This document shows, in pieces, positions 1 to 9,615 of a DNA stretch of 33,900 bases. The stretch spans positions 1 through 33,900 of the forward strand of contig PWGJ01000004.1 in the NCBI GenBank assembly GCA_003554445.1, read 5' to 3'. Both the position numbers and the translations under genes were made by a program. Position 1 is the first letter of the stretch. The number at the start of each line of letters is the position of its first letter. The notes beneath the pieces were generated by a model, which made no database searches, was not told where the DNA came from, and saw only the letters and a list, made by a program, of their open reading frames with translations. This stretch comes from Candidatus Nealsoniibacteriota bacterium (lineage in GTDB: Bacteria > Patescibacteriota > Minisyncoccia > Minisyncoccales > PWPS01).

Positions 1-98
1 ATCAGATCCACTAATTTTATAAAGTTTTCAGCAGTATGTTTTCTATTCATTCTTCTTAAAACATCTGCTGAAAACTTTATAAAATTAGTGGATCTGAT
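1..98. repeat. Inverted repeat / fold-back at window start (arms 1-34 and 65-98 perfect, extended by 36-42 / 58-64; 15-nt loop)
   Basis: 1-34 atcagatccactaattttataaagttttcagcag is the exact reverse complement of 65-98. atgtttt (36-42) pairs with aaaacat (58-64). Antisense of 1-62 translates to VLRRMNRKHTAENFIKLVDL, the expected upstream part of the MiaB-family gene at 65-531. Confidence 0.95.
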
Positions 99-531
99 AC
101 GTAATAGATATAATAATTTCTTGATTTCAACTGACATTATCGTAGGATTTCCCGGGGAGACGGAAGAAGATTTCAGTAGAACTATCGATTTAATCAAAGA
201 AACCAGACCGCATATCGTAAATATAACCAGATACTCCGAAAGACCGGATACTAAAGCAGCTGAATTTAAAGACATGCCAAGCAAAATTAAAAAAGAAAGA
301 TCCAGAAAGCTTACAAAGCTGGCAAAAAAAATAAGAATTGAGGATAACCAAAAAATGATGGGGGAGAAATTTAATGCTCTAATTGTCAGAAAGGGAAAAA
401 ATAATACCAAATTAGCCCGTATATTTAACGGTAAAGCCGTTGTTTTAAATGAGGGGAAGATAGGAAAAACCGTCGATATTCAAGTAACAGATTATAAACA
501 TAATTATCTGGTCGGAAAAGTTATTTCTTAA
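65..531 (+). CDS. MiaB/MtaB-family tRNA methylthiotransferase, C-terminal part (radical SAM end plus TRAM domain); 5' part disrupted by the fold-back
   Basis: ISTDIIVGFPGETEEDF motif, RYSERPDTKAAEF, KKERSRKL, C-terminal TRAM-like segment. The ORF track starts at GTG 88 but homology continues upstream (SAENFIKLVDLI). Confidence 0.85.
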
Positions 532-592
532 GAAAAATTCGGATGGTTTAACTTTTAAAAGCTTGTTAAATATGCTATTATTCTAGAAGTAT

Positions 593-1753
593 ATGACAAA
601 AAAATTATCAAAAATAATATTAGTTTTAGCGTTAATCGGACTCTTTTTTGGTATAGGATACCAAGCCGGCCTAGAGGAGGCTGAAATTAGAACTCAACCC
701 GATGATGTCGACTTTTCCCTTTTTTGGGAAGCCTACAATCGAATAAATGACTTGTATGTCGATTCTGAAAAGATAGATGATGAAAAGATTGTCCATGGTG
801 CAATAAGAGGTATGCTCGAATCACTTGATGATCCGTATACCAGTTTTTTTGACCAAGAAGAAAGCAGACGTTTTTTGGATGATGTTTCCGGTTATTATGA
901 GGGTGTCGGAATGGAGGTCGGTATTCGTGATGGTAACATTCAAGTTATTTCCCCGATAGAAGGAACTCCGGCTTCCAGAGCCGGCATAAAGTCGGGAGAT
1001 ATAATTTTGGAAATCGATGAAAAGTCAACTTCCGACATGGAGCTTGAAGAGGCCGTAAATTTAATGAGAGGAGAAGGGGGAACCGCAGTTACTCTAATTA
1101 TCGGAAGAAATAGAACCACCCAAGAAATAGAGTTGGAAAGAGAACAAATTCAAGTACCCTCGGTTAATTGGGAGCTGGTTAATGATGATATAGCTCATAT
1201 AAAGATACACTACTTTCATCAGGAGTTAACTAATGAATTCAATGAAATGATACCGGAGATAACTGCATCGACTGCAGATAAAATTATCCTTGATTTGAGA
1301 AATAATCCGGGAGGAGCTCTGGATTCAGCTCTTGATGTAGCTAAATACTTTTTAAATGAGGGAGATATTATAGTTAAAAGTCAGGGTGCTGATGGAGAGA
1401 TTAAAAGAGAATATAAAGCAACCAGAAGTTCGGTAACATTCGATCATGAGATTGTTGTGCTGATAAATGAAGGTTCGGCATCGGCATCGGAGATATTAGC
1501 CGGAGCTATCAAGTATCACAGAGACGCACAAATAGTCGGGAAAAAATCATTCGGTAAAGGATCCATTCAGACAATGGTTAACTTGTCCGACATGTCGAAC
1601 TTGAAAATTACAATATCAAATTGGGTTACTCCCGACGGATCACTCATAACCGGAGACGGAATAACCCCCGACTACGAAGTCGACATGGACTTGGAAGATT
1701 TTGAAGAGGATCAGGATCCGCAACTGGAAAAAGCAATTGAAATAATTAAATAA
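593..1753 (+). CDS. S41 family C-terminal processing peptidase with PDZ domain, N-terminal TM
   Basis: N-terminal hydrophobic segment, PDZ region, ILDLRNNPGGALDSALDVA, GSASASEILAGA, GKKSFGKGSIQ. Confidence 0.93.
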   Translation: MTKKLSKIILVLALIGLFFGIGYQAGLEEAEIRTQPDDVDFSLFWEAYNRINDLYVDSEKIDDEKIVHGAIRGMLESLDDPYTSFFDQEESRRFLDDVSGYYEGVGMEVGIRDGNIQVISPIEGTPASRAGIKSGDIILEIDEKSTSDMELEEAVNLMRGEGGTAVTLIIGRNRTTQEIELEREQIQVPSVNWELVNDDIAHIKIHYFHQELTNEFNEMIPEITASTADKIILDLRNNPGGALDSALDVAKYFLNEGDIIVKSQGADGEIKREYKATRSSVTFDHEIVVLINEGSASASEILAGAIKYHRDAQIVGKKSFGKGSIQTMVNLSDMSNLKITISNWVTPDGSLITGDGITPDYEVDMDLEDFEEDQDPQLEKAIEIIK

Positions 1754-1757
1754 AACT

Positions 1758-2201
1758 ATGAAAGTAATACTACTTGAGAACATAAAAAAATTGGGAAAGA
1801 AGTATGAAGTCGTTGACGTTTCCGACGGTTATGCCAGAAACTTTCTACTGCCGGAAGGTAAGGCTGAAATGGCTACCGAAGGGAATCTAAAATCAATTGA
1901 AAAGAAAAAATTAAAAGCTGAAAAAGAACGTAAGAAAAAGAAGGAAGAAGTTGAAAAGTTAATTTCTGAAATTCAAAATAAAGAATTTACCATTAAAATG
2001 AAAGCCGGCGATAAAGATCAGCTTTTTGAATCGGTGGACAGCAAAAAGATCAGTGAGAAATTAAAGGACGAAGGTTTTGAAATCTCACCCGATAACATCA
2101 ATCTAAAAACTCCAATAAAAAAGTTGACTGAAAAAGAGGTCAATCTTAACTTCGGTAACAATTTAAAAACTAAAATAAAAATAAATATTGAAGAAGAATA
2201 A
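1758..2201 (+). CDS. rplI: 50S ribosomal protein L9
   Basis: MKVILLENIKKLGKKYEVVDVSDGYARNFLLPEGKA is the canonical bL9 N-terminus. Confidence 0.95.
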   Translation: MKVILLENIKKLGKKYEVVDVSDGYARNFLLPEGKAEMATEGNLKSIEKKKLKAEKERKKKKEEVEKLISEIQNKEFTIKMKAGDKDQLFESVDSKKISEKLKDEGFEISPDNINLKTPIKKLTEKEVNLNFGNNLKTKIKINIEEE

Positions 2202-3821
2202 ATGAAAAAATATATATTTGTCGCCGGCGGAGTGATGTCCGGTATCGGAAAAGGAATCGCTACCGCATCCATAGGTAAAATACTTAAAAGCAAAGGTTTT
2301 GGAGTCACTGCAGTTAAAATAGATCCTTATGTAAATGTTGATGCGGGGACTATGAATCCGGTCGAGCACGGTGAAGTTTTTGTAACCAAGGATGGTTCCG
2401 AGTGTGATCAAGATATCGGTAATTATGAAAGATTTTTAGGAAGGGAGCTGACTAAAAAAAATTATATTACTACCGGAAAAGTGTATAAAGCGGTGATAGA
2501 AAGGGAGAGGAATTTGGATTATGACGGAAAGTGCGTGGAGGTAGTTCCCGATATACCGAATGAAACAATTAAAAGAATTAAGAGGGCAGCAAAAGAAGAC
2601 GAAGCTGATTTTACATTAATTGAAATAGGGGGGACGATAGGCGAATATCAAAATTTATTATTTTTAGAAGCAGCCAGAATGATGAAGTTGGATGAACCTG
2701 AGAAGGTTCTTTTTATATTGGTAAGTTATCTTCCCACCCCGAAAACAATAGGGGAGATGAAGACAAAACCGACTCAAAATGCAAGTCGCAGACTAAACGA
2801 AGCGGGTATTCAACCCGATATGATATTGGGTAGAGCCGAACAACCTCTTGACGAACCGAGAAAAAACAAGATATCCAATTTTTGCAATGTTGAAAAAAAA
2901 TATATAATATCCGCACCGGATGTAGATTCAATATATGATATTCCGCTAAACTTCGAGCGAGAAGAATTAGGTAATATGATTTTGGATAAATTCAATATGA
3001 AAAAGCAAGATACCGAGATGAAAGAGTGGAAAAAAATGGTAAAAGCATCTAAAAACGGAGGAGACAAAGTTTCAATTGCAATAGTTGGAAAATACTTTGA
3101 AACCGGCCAATTCACCTTAACTGATTCATACATTTCTGTGATTGAGGCTGTAAAACATGCATCATGGGATCAAGAGATAAGTGTTGACATAGACTGGATT
3201 TTTGCTGAAGAATATGAAAAAGATGAAGAAAAAATAAAAGAGTTGGATAATTATGACGGTGTCATTATTCCCGGTGGATTCGGAAGTAGGGGAGTGGAAG
3301 GAAAAATTAAAACAATAAACTATTGTAGAGAAAATAAGATCCCATTTTTGGGTCTTTGTTTGGGTATGCAGCTCTCGGTAATTGAGTTTTCTAGAAACGT
3401 CGCGGGTCTTAAAAAAGCAAACTCTACTGAATTTGATAGTAATTGTCAATACCCGGTAATAGACATGATGGAGGAGCAGAAAGAGCTTATTGAGAATAGT
3501 AATTTCGGGGGAACTATGAGATTGGGCGATTACAAGTGTAAACTAAAAAAGGGGACAAAAGCAAATACTTTATATGAAAAAACCGATATCCTGGAAAGAC
3601 ATCGGCATCGCTACGAATTTAATGATAAATTTAAAGATACTTTAAAAAAATCCGGCTTAATATTATCCGGAAAGAATCCGGAGACCGGTTTGGTTGAGAT
3701 TGTTGAGCTGGAAGAACATCCCTTCTTTGTAGGAGTTCAATTTCATCCGGAATTTAAATCCGCACCGCTCAAGCCTCATCCGCTTTTCAAAGAGTTTTTA
3801 AAAACTGCTAAAGAACATTGA
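2202..3821 (+). CDS. pyrG: CTP synthase
   Basis: [49 protein letters not shown], class I GATase FLGLCLGMQ. Ends with TGA. Confidence 0.98.
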   Translation: MKKYIFVAGGVMSGIGKGIATASIGKILKSKGFGVTAVKIDPYVNVDAGTMNPVEHGEVFVTKDGSECDQDIGNYERFLGRELTKKNYITTGKVYKAVIERERNLDYDGKCVEVVPDIPNETIKRIKRAAKEDEADFTLIEIGGTIGEYQNLLFLEAARMMKLDEPEKVLFILVSYLPTPKTIGEMKTKPTQNASRRLNEAGIQPDMILGRAEQPLDEPRKNKISNFCNVEKKYIISAPDVDSIYDIPLNFEREELGNMILDKFNMKKQDTEMKEWKKMVKASKNGGDKVSIAIVGKYFETGQFTLTDSYISVIEAVKHASWDQEISVDIDWIFAEEYEKDEEKIKELDNYDGVIIPGGFGSRGVEGKIKTINYCRENKIPFLGLCLGMQLSVIEFSRNVAGLKKANSTEFDSNCQYPVIDMMEEQKELIENSNFGGTMRLGDYKCKLKKGTKANTLYEKTDILERHRHRYEFNDKFKDTLKKSGLILSGKNPETGLVEIVELEEHPFFVGVQFHPEFKSAPLKPHPLFKEFLKTAKEH

Positions 3822-4080
3822 CTTTTTTAACCTTCTTTCTCTTTCCGTTGAAATTCTTTTTTGTTTTTGTCTGAAACTCAACAACACCTTCGGTAGCCGC
3901 ATAAAGAGTGTCATCACTTCCTTTGCGTACATTTTTTCCGGGTATGAATTTGGTTCCTCTTTGTCTTACAATAACAGATCCAGCTTTTGCTTTCTGACCA
4001 CCGAAAAGTTTAACTCCTAAATATTTAGGCTTAGAGTCTCTACCGAGTCTTGTTGTTCCAGATGATTTTGTTGTTGCCAT
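3808..4080 (-). CDS. rpmA: 50S ribosomal protein L27
   Basis: [39 protein letters not shown]. Converges on pyrG with a 14-bp overlap. Confidence 0.95.
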   Translation of the reverse strand: MATTKSSGTTRLGRDSKPKYLGVKLFGGQKAKAGSVIVRQRGTKFIPGKNVRKGSDDTLYAATEGVVEFQTKTKKNFNGKRKKVKKVNVL

Positions 4081-4097
4081 AACTTTGGATAAATTTT

Positions 4098-4286
4098 ATG
4101 AAACTAAAACTTATATTAACAGAATTAAGTGATATTGTCAACGAAAAATTATTTTTAACAATTTTAATTGTCATACTTACGGCAACACTCTTTTATATGA
4201 TCGGGTGGATTTCTTGCTCCATGCAAGAAAGTAAACCACTGGAAATTGAAGATTTTTCAAAAAATAATAAAATAGGGTACTTTTAG
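4098..4286 (+). CDS. Small single-TM hypothetical protein (62 aa)
   Basis: Intact ORF with one TM segment (LFLTILIVILTATLFYMIGWISC), in an otherwise unoccupied stretch. Confidence 0.6.
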   Translation: MKLKLILTELSDIVNEKLFLTILIVILTATLFYMIGWISCSMQESKPLEIEDFSKNNKIGYF

Positions 4287-4289
4287 GCG

Positions 4290-4319
4290 AAAAACAGGCT
4301 TTTTTAAGTAAAAGAGCCT
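4290..4319 (-). terminator. Rho-independent terminator downstream of xer
   Basis: Minus strand AGGCTCTTTT-ACTT-AAAAAAGCCT (10-bp stem with one G-U) followed by GTTTTT. Confidence 0.6.
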
Positions 4320-4358
4320 CTCAGAGCTCATTAGAGCGATTTTTATACACTTTACTAC

Positions 4359-5339
4359 TTACTCCTCATCTTTTTTTGATCTATTTTCAAGATTTTGACC
4401 GCTATGATGCTTTTTGTGAATCTCTTTTAATTTTTTGCTAGTTATGTGAGTATAGATTTGTGTCGTGGCAATATTTTTATGACCCAAAAATTCTTGTATA
4501 ACACGAAGATCAACACCTTGAGCTAGAAGATCCGTGGCATAACTATGACGTAAAGTATGAGGAGTAGTTTTTTGTGGAAGCCCGGCGCTTTTGACATACT
4601 TCTTAACGATATTTTCAATTGATCGAATGGTGATTCTGCGATCTCCGGTTTTGGGTCCTCGATATCTGATAAAAAGAGCTTTCTCATCATCGTCTCTAAT
4701 TGACAAATATTTCTCAATAGCTTTTATTGATCTGGGTGAAAAATAAACCGTTCTAGTCCTGTCTCCCTTACCGGTAACAACAACTTCCAGAGCCTCTCCG
4801 TCACTTAAGTCTTTGGTATTGATCTGCTCTCGATCCAAATCAACCAGCTCAGAGACTCTTAGACCGGTAGAAAATAAAGTTTCGAGGATAGCCCTGTCTC
4901 TAATACCGATTCTTCCGGTTTCGTCGGGTTCATTTAATAACTTTTTAATCTGATTAAGTGTTAAAAAATTCAAAGATTTACTATCATCCTCTTTAGTCAA
5001 TTTAACTTTTTCTGCAGGAAGAGAATCTATATTCCAATCAGCAAAAAAATTGAGTAAATTTCTTACCGCTATAAGATAGTAATTTCTGGTTTTTTTGCTT
5101 ATCGGCTGATTTTTGTGATTTTTCTGTTTTGAAAGATAAACTCGATAATCCCAAATATGTTGATCACTTAACTCGTGAGGTAGAAGATTTTCATTTCCTG
5201 ATTTTTTTAGCCATTTCTCGAAGCGGACCAGAAAACGTTGGTAAGTTTCTTGTGATTTGGGAGAGAGGCCTCTTTCTATATCCAAATATTGAAAAAACTC
5301 GTCAAAGTGCTCAATTATCGGTTTTTTTGATTTTTTCAT
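4359..5339 (-). CDS. xer: Tyrosine recombinase, Xer family
   Basis: SAM-like core-binding domain plus catalytic domain with complete R-K-HxxR-H-Y set: FSTGLRVSEL, VTGKGDRTRTV, TPHTLRHSYATDLL, LGHKNIATTQIYTH. Confidence 0.96.
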   Translation of the reverse strand: MKKSKKPIIEHFDEFFQYLDIERGLSPKSQETYQRFLVRFEKWLKKSGNENLLPHELSDQHIWDYRVYLSKQKNHKNQPISKKTRNYYLIAVRNLLNFFADWNIDSLPAEKVKLTKEDDSKSLNFLTLNQIKKLLNEPDETGRIGIRDRAILETLFSTGLRVSELVDLDREQINTKDLSDGEALEVVVTGKGDRTRTVYFSPRSIKAIEKYLSIRDDDEKALFIRYRGPKTGDRRITIRSIENIVKKYVKSAGLPQKTTPHTLRHSYATDLLAQGVDLRVIQEFLGHKNIATTQIYTHITSKKLKEIHKKHHSGQNLENRSKKDEE

Positions 5340-5373
5340 AGGAAGTAGTGTACCGGGTTAAATTTTGTTATAA

Positions 5374-5401
5374 ACTTCGATAAAGTTACATTATGCGAAG
5401 T
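5374..5401. other. dif-like Xer recombination site (11-6-11)
   Basis: Minus strand ACTTCGCATAA-TGTAAC-TTTATCGAAGT. Imperfect inverted 11-bp arms around a 6-bp spacer. Shares CGCATAATGTA with E. coli dif (GGTGCGCATAATGTATATTATGTTAAAT). Lies 35 bp upstream of the xer start codon. Confidence 0.78.
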
Positions 5402-5415
5402 TTTAAATCTGTACC

Positions 5416-5445
5416 ATTATACCACCTATCTTTCACTGCAGTCAA
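5416..5445 (-). promoter_or_regulatory. Sigma70-type promoter for xer
   Basis: Minus strand TTGACT (5445-5440), 18-nt spacer, TATAAT (5421-5416). The predicted TSS lies just upstream of the dif-like site. Confidence 0.7.
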
Positions 5446-5471
5446 CCAACTTCTTATTTTTACGATAATGA

Positions 5472-5813
5472 TTAAAAGGAGAAAGGTTCTCGAATCTTCT
5501 CTAAAAGAGAATCAATAAAAGAATTTACGGATTCAACTATTGTGTCCCTGACCCTTATAAAAAAATTGTCTTTTCGTTCTTCGACCTGATCTTCAATTAT
5601 CTTTTGACGTCTTTCAACTTCATCAGTAGCTCTTCCGGTAATAATCTCTATTCTTCTCAAGACACTCTCCGATGTATCAATTAAATTTCCTGCCGCTATA
5701 GCTGCGGGACTCTCTTGCTTTTCATCTTCAATCGCCTCCCCCGTCCCAAAAACGGGTCCTCCGATTAAGATTATTAGACTTATGGTTAAAACCGTTAAGA
5801 AAAGCTTCTTCAT
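5472..5813 (-). CDS. Hypothetical secreted protein (113 aa) with signal peptide
   Basis: MKKLFLTVLTISLIILIGGPVFG signal sequence, then a charged helical region. Overlaps gltX by 4 bp. Confidence 0.75.
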   Translation of the reverse strand: MKKLFLTVLTISLIILIGGPVFGTGEAIEDEKQESPAAIAAGNLIDTSESVLRRIEIITGRATDEVERRQKIIEDQVEERKDNFFIRVRDTIVESVNSFIDSLLEKIREPFSF

Positions 5814-7324
5814 AAAACTTTTTTAGCCTCTTTTAATCTGCTTGAAGACTCTTTCTTGCCTAAAATATATGCTACTTCAAAAGGTCCGGCACTCGCCTCT
5901 TTTCCGGTAAGAGCTGCTCTCAGTGGCCATAAAAATTTGCCTCTGTCATCATATTCGTTAGCTTTTTCCAGAAGTTTTTCACTTACTTCATCTTGAGTCC
6001 AATTTTCTATATTAGATAATACCTTTTTAGCTTTGTCAATGGAGTCAGCTACTTCTTCCGGAGACATATCCTTCCACTGTAATAGTTTAAAATCAACGTT
6101 TACCGGCTTAAAGAAATAGTCCGTCACTTCGGTTATTTCGGATAAGGTTGTTATTCTGTCTTGATGATCCTTTATTAAAATATTCAAAACTGAAAAACTG
6201 AATTCTCTGCCGTCATCCGTTTCGTAGTTAGCTTTTGGAGCCTCATTACCGAGAGAAGTTTTTTTCTTTCTGTCATCAGCCGGCTTTAAGTAACCTTCTT
6301 CGACCAAGTAAGGAATGCAGAGCTTAGTAAGTCTTTCCGGGTCAGCTTCTTTCAAGTGTAAGGTGTTTATATATTCCAACTTTTCTTTATTGAATACCGC
6401 ACCCGCTTTTTTACACCTATCCATAGTAAACTCTTTTTTTAATTCCGTAAGTGTAAAAAACTCTCTGTCATCACCGGGACTCCATCCTAAAAGAGCCAAG
6501 AAATTGACTAGAGCTTCGGGGAGAAAACCCTCCTTTTTATATTCCGATACGGAAACCGCACCGAATCGTTTGGACAATTTTGATTTATCAGGTGCAAGAA
6601 TAAGAGGTAGATGAGCATAAGTAATCGGATCAAATTTCAATGCTTTTTGAATCAAGATCTGCTTGGGTGTGTTTGAAATGTGGTCTTCTCCCCTAATTAC
6701 ATGTGAAATATTCATTTCGTAATCATCAATCGCACACGCAAGATTATAAAGAGGACTCTTTTCATCCTTAGCAATTACATAATCACCCATTATCTCAGTT
6801 TCAAAACTTACTTCTCCCCTAATTAAGTCTTTAAACTTAACCACCTCCCCCTCTTTTACTTTCATACGGATTACGAAACTTTTACCTTTTTCCAGTTTTT
6901 CTTTAATTTCATCTTCTCCAAGATCTCGACAAACTCCCGAATATGTAGGAGCTTCCCCTTTCTTTCTCTGCCGCTCCCTTTCTTTTTCCAACTTTTTCTG
7001 ACTACAAAAACATCTGTAAGCATGATCTTCAACTAGAAGTTTTTTAATGTATCGCTTATAAGTGTCGCTTCTTTCCGATTGTCTATAAGGTCCGTAATCA
7101 CCGCCTTTCTGAGGTCCTTCATCATAGTCCAGACCCAACCACTTCAAACTGTCAATAATATTTTTTTCATACTTTTCTTCTGATCTCTCTTGGTCGGTGT
7201 CCTCTATTCTTAAAACAAAACTGTCCTCTTTCTTTGTAAAAAGATAATTGGCTAAAGCAATTCTTGCTGAACCGACATGAAAAAGTCCGGTCGGTGATGG
7301 AGCGAATCTAACTCTTTTGTTCAT
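5810..7324 (-). CDS. gltX: Glutamate--tRNA ligase
   Basis: RFAPSPTGLFHVGSARIALANYLF, class I KLSKR motif. Confidence 0.97.
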   Translation of the reverse strand: MNKRVRFAPSPTGLFHVGSARIALANYLFTKKEDSFVLRIEDTDQERSEEKYEKNIIDSLKWLGLDYDEGPQKGGDYGPYRQSERSDTYKRYIKKLLVEDHAYRCFCSQKKLEKERERQRKKGEAPTYSGVCRDLGEDEIKEKLEKGKSFVIRMKVKEGEVVKFKDLIRGEVSFETEIMGDYVIAKDEKSPLYNLACAIDDYEMNISHVIRGEDHISNTPKQILIQKALKFDPITYAHLPLILAPDKSKLSKRFGAVSVSEYKKEGFLPEALVNFLALLGWSPGDDREFFTLTELKKEFTMDRCKKAGAVFNKEKLEYINTLHLKEADPERLTKLCIPYLVEEGYLKPADDRKKKTSLGNEAPKANYETDDGREFSFSVLNILIKDHQDRITTLSEITEVTDYFFKPVNVDFKLLQWKDMSPEEVADSIDKAKKVLSNIENWTQDEVSEKLLEKANEYDDRGKFLWPLRAALTGKEASAGPFEVAYILGKKESSSRLKEAKKVL

Positions 7325-7358
7325 AATAAAGATAATTTAACTTAAATATATAATATAA

Positions 7359-8492
7359 TTACTGCATTAAAAATTCTTTAATATAGGCGGCTAAAATCCT
7401 TCCCGCCTCGGGCTTCGAGAAATTTTCGGTACTATCCTTCATTTTCTCAATATCCGATGTAGAAGAAAACAGAGCCCTTATTCTTTCTAGAAAGAAATGG
7501 GGGGTCAAATTTTCTTCTTCCATAACCATTGCGGCTCCTGTTCGAGCTATTCGATAAGCATTCTCCGCTTGATGATTCTGCGCTGCTTCGGGTAATGGTA
7601 TTAATATACTCGGCTTTTCATTTGCTACGATTTCAAATATTGACCCGGCACCGGCTCTGGAGATTATCAAAGTTGCAGCACTGTAGGCATCCTTCAATTG
7701 ATTTTCATCAAAAAAGGCATAAGGATGATAAAAATCTTTTAACCTCTCCGGTAGAAATGCATCCGTTTCCTCCCTTATTTTTTTGATATTATCTCTCCCA
7801 CACTGATGAATTATTTCAAAATCTTCCAAAAGCTGAGTTAATACCGCTAAAATAGTGTTATTTATTCTTTCCGATCCTTGAGATCCCCCCATTACTAATA
7901 ATACCGGCTTTTCATAAGTTAAATTAAATCTCCTTTTTGCTTCTTCCCTGTCTCCGTCCAAAACTTCTTGACGAATCGGATTACCGATGACAAACTTTTT
8001 TCCGATATTAATTCCCTCCGTATCTTGAAAAGAAACAAACACTTCCATAGCGAACTTGGAGACTATTTTATTTGCCAGCCCGGGAGCTGCATCAGATTCA
8101 TGAAGTATAATCGGTATCCTTAATATTGAAGCGGCTATTGCAACGGGAACGGATCCGTAACCACCTTTGGAAAAAACCAAATCGGGAGAAATAATAAAAA
8201 GATAAGCAATCGATTGAATAATTCCTACCGGAATTTTAATCATATCAATTATGTTCAAAGCTATCGATAACGGATCAACATATCGCCTTAACTTTCCCGC
8301 AAAGATATATTTTGTTTTTAATCCTTCCTGAGTAAAATTAAAATCGGGAATATTATCCTTCGGAGCCATGTAGTACATCTTTAATCTTTCATCCCCGGGG
8401 AATTCTTTTTTAAGGTTTCTGATTACGGCAACCAAAGGAAATACATGCCCCCCTGTTCCACCGCCCGTAAATATAATCTTTTTCTCTTTCAT
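7359..8492 (-). CDS. murG: UDP-GlcNAc--lipid I N-acetylglucosaminyltransferase MurG
   Basis: IIFTGGGTGGHVFPLVA, GGYGSVPVAIAA, MGGSQGSERIN, SRAGAGSIFEI. Confidence 0.97.
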   Translation of the reverse strand: MKEKKIIFTGGGTGGHVFPLVAVIRNLKKEFPGDERLKMYYMAPKDNIPDFNFTQEGLKTKYIFAGKLRRYVDPLSIALNIIDMIKIPVGIIQSIAYLFIISPDLVFSKGGYGSVPVAIAASILRIPIILHESDAAPGLANKIVSKFAMEVFVSFQDTEGINIGKKFVIGNPIRQEVLDGDREEAKRRFNLTYEKPVLLVMGGSQGSERINNTILAVLTQLLEDFEIIHQCGRDNIKKIREETDAFLPERLKDFYHPYAFFDENQLKDAYSAATLIISRAGAGSIFEIVANEKPSILIPLPEAAQNHQAENAYRIARTGAAMVMEEENLTPHFFLERIRALFSSTSDIEKMKDSTENFSKPEAGRILAAYIKEFLMQ

Positions 8493-8499
8493 TTTTTTA

Positions 8500-9615
8500 T
8501 TATGATTTAGATATATTAAGCAAAATACCGACAGCCGCCAATTCGGCTATAAAATGAGCCCTCCCATGACTTACAAAAGGAAGCGGAATTCCCGTCACCG
8601 GCAAAATTCCCACCATTGATCCTATATGGACAAATGCCTGGAAAAATATCCAAAAACTAATTCCGACAGCCATTAAACTGAAAAAACTATCTTTGTTTCT
8701 TTTTGCAATTTTAACACCTCGCCATGCGAATATCAAAAAAAGTAAAATTAGAAGTAAACTTCCAATAAACCCGGCCTCCTCCGCATAGGCAGCAAAAATG
8801 GAATCACTCATTGCAAAGGGAAGAAATCCGTATTTTTGGTGACCTACACCGAATCCCAAACCGAAAAGCCCTCCCGAGCCTATAGCCAGGAGAGCCTGCT
8901 GAGCTTGATAAGAGACTCCTTCCGGATCCGTTATCGAACCCAATAAATCCTTCACTCTTTCTAATCTGTAAGGAAAAAGAGCGATAAAAGACGCAAGCCC
9001 GGCAACTCCCCCTATAATCAGTAATAAAATATGACTAAGTGGTGTTCTGTAGGTGAAATACATCATAAAACCACTTGCCATTATAACTATTAATGTACTC
9101 AAATCCCTCTGCAATAAGATTAATCCACTTATTAAAACACAAACTGCACCGAAAGCTAATAATGTTTCCGAAAAAAGACGATTATCATCTTTTACCGTTC
9201 TGTTTGAAAGCCAGCTGGCCAAATATATTATAAAGGTTAATTTTAAAAATTCACTCGGTTGAAAAGATATTCCCCCGATTGAAAGCCATCTGGTAGCTCC
9301 TCTTATCGTTTGACCTAGTCCGGGAATAAAAACCATAGTCACCACTATGAGATTAATCACCAAAGCAACCGGAGCCCATTTTTTAATGTGTTCCAACTTA
9401 GCTTTATATAACAAAAATCCAATTAGAAGACCGGGAAGAACCCCCAACACGAACTGTCGAAATAAAAAATATCCTAAATTTAGTTCTTCAAAGCTTTCCG
9501 TAATTTCGGCCATCCTGGCCATTGAGACACTGGTAAAGATTATAAACCCCAAAAGAACGATCAAACAAGTCGTTACCAATAAAATTATATCCGGGTTTTC
9601 TCTATTGTTTACCAT
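8500..9615 (-). CDS. ftsW: FtsW/SEDS-family peptidoglycan glycosyltransferase
   Basis: Multi-TM protein, RWLSIGGISFQPSEFLKL, DSIFAAYAEEAGFIGSLLL, TGIPLPFVSHGRAHFIAELAAVGILLN. Sits between murG and murD. Confidence 0.93.
   Translation of the reverse strand: MVNNRENPDIILLVTTCLIVLLGFIIFTSVSMARMAEITESFEELNLGYFLFRQFVLGVLPGLLIGFLLYKAKLEHIKKWAPVALVINLIVVTMVFIPGLGQTIRGATRWLSIGGISFQPSEFLKLTFIIYLASWLSNRTVKDDNRLFSETLLAFGAVCVLISGLILLQRDLSTLIVIMASGFMMYFTYRTPLSHILLLIIGGVAGLASFIALFPYRLERVKDLLGSITDPEGVSYQAQQALLAIGSGGLFGLGFGVGHQKYGFLPFAMSDSIFAAYAEEAGFIGSLLLILLFLIFAWRGVKIAKRNKDSFFSLMAVGISFWIFFQAFVHIGSMVGILPVTGIPLPFVSHGRAHFIAELAAVGILLNISKS

Noticed and set aside
1-98. Inverted repeat as a transposon terminal repeat, attenuator or hairpin telomere
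   Set aside because: The repeat is made of coding sequence of the same gene in antisense, starts at base 1 and turns at a microhomology. A chimeric contig end explains it better.
2018-2411. Antisense ORFs opposite rplI/pyrG (and similar opposite-strand ORFs throughout the track)
   Set aside because: They are shadow ORFs opposite well-supported genes, with low-complexity hydrophobic or basic translations and no family signal.
3800-3821. Alternative genetic code with UGA reassigned (as in Gracilibacteria/Absconditabacteria)
   Set aside because: pyrG, galU and other genes end properly at TGA, and no in-frame TGA is needed inside conserved genes.
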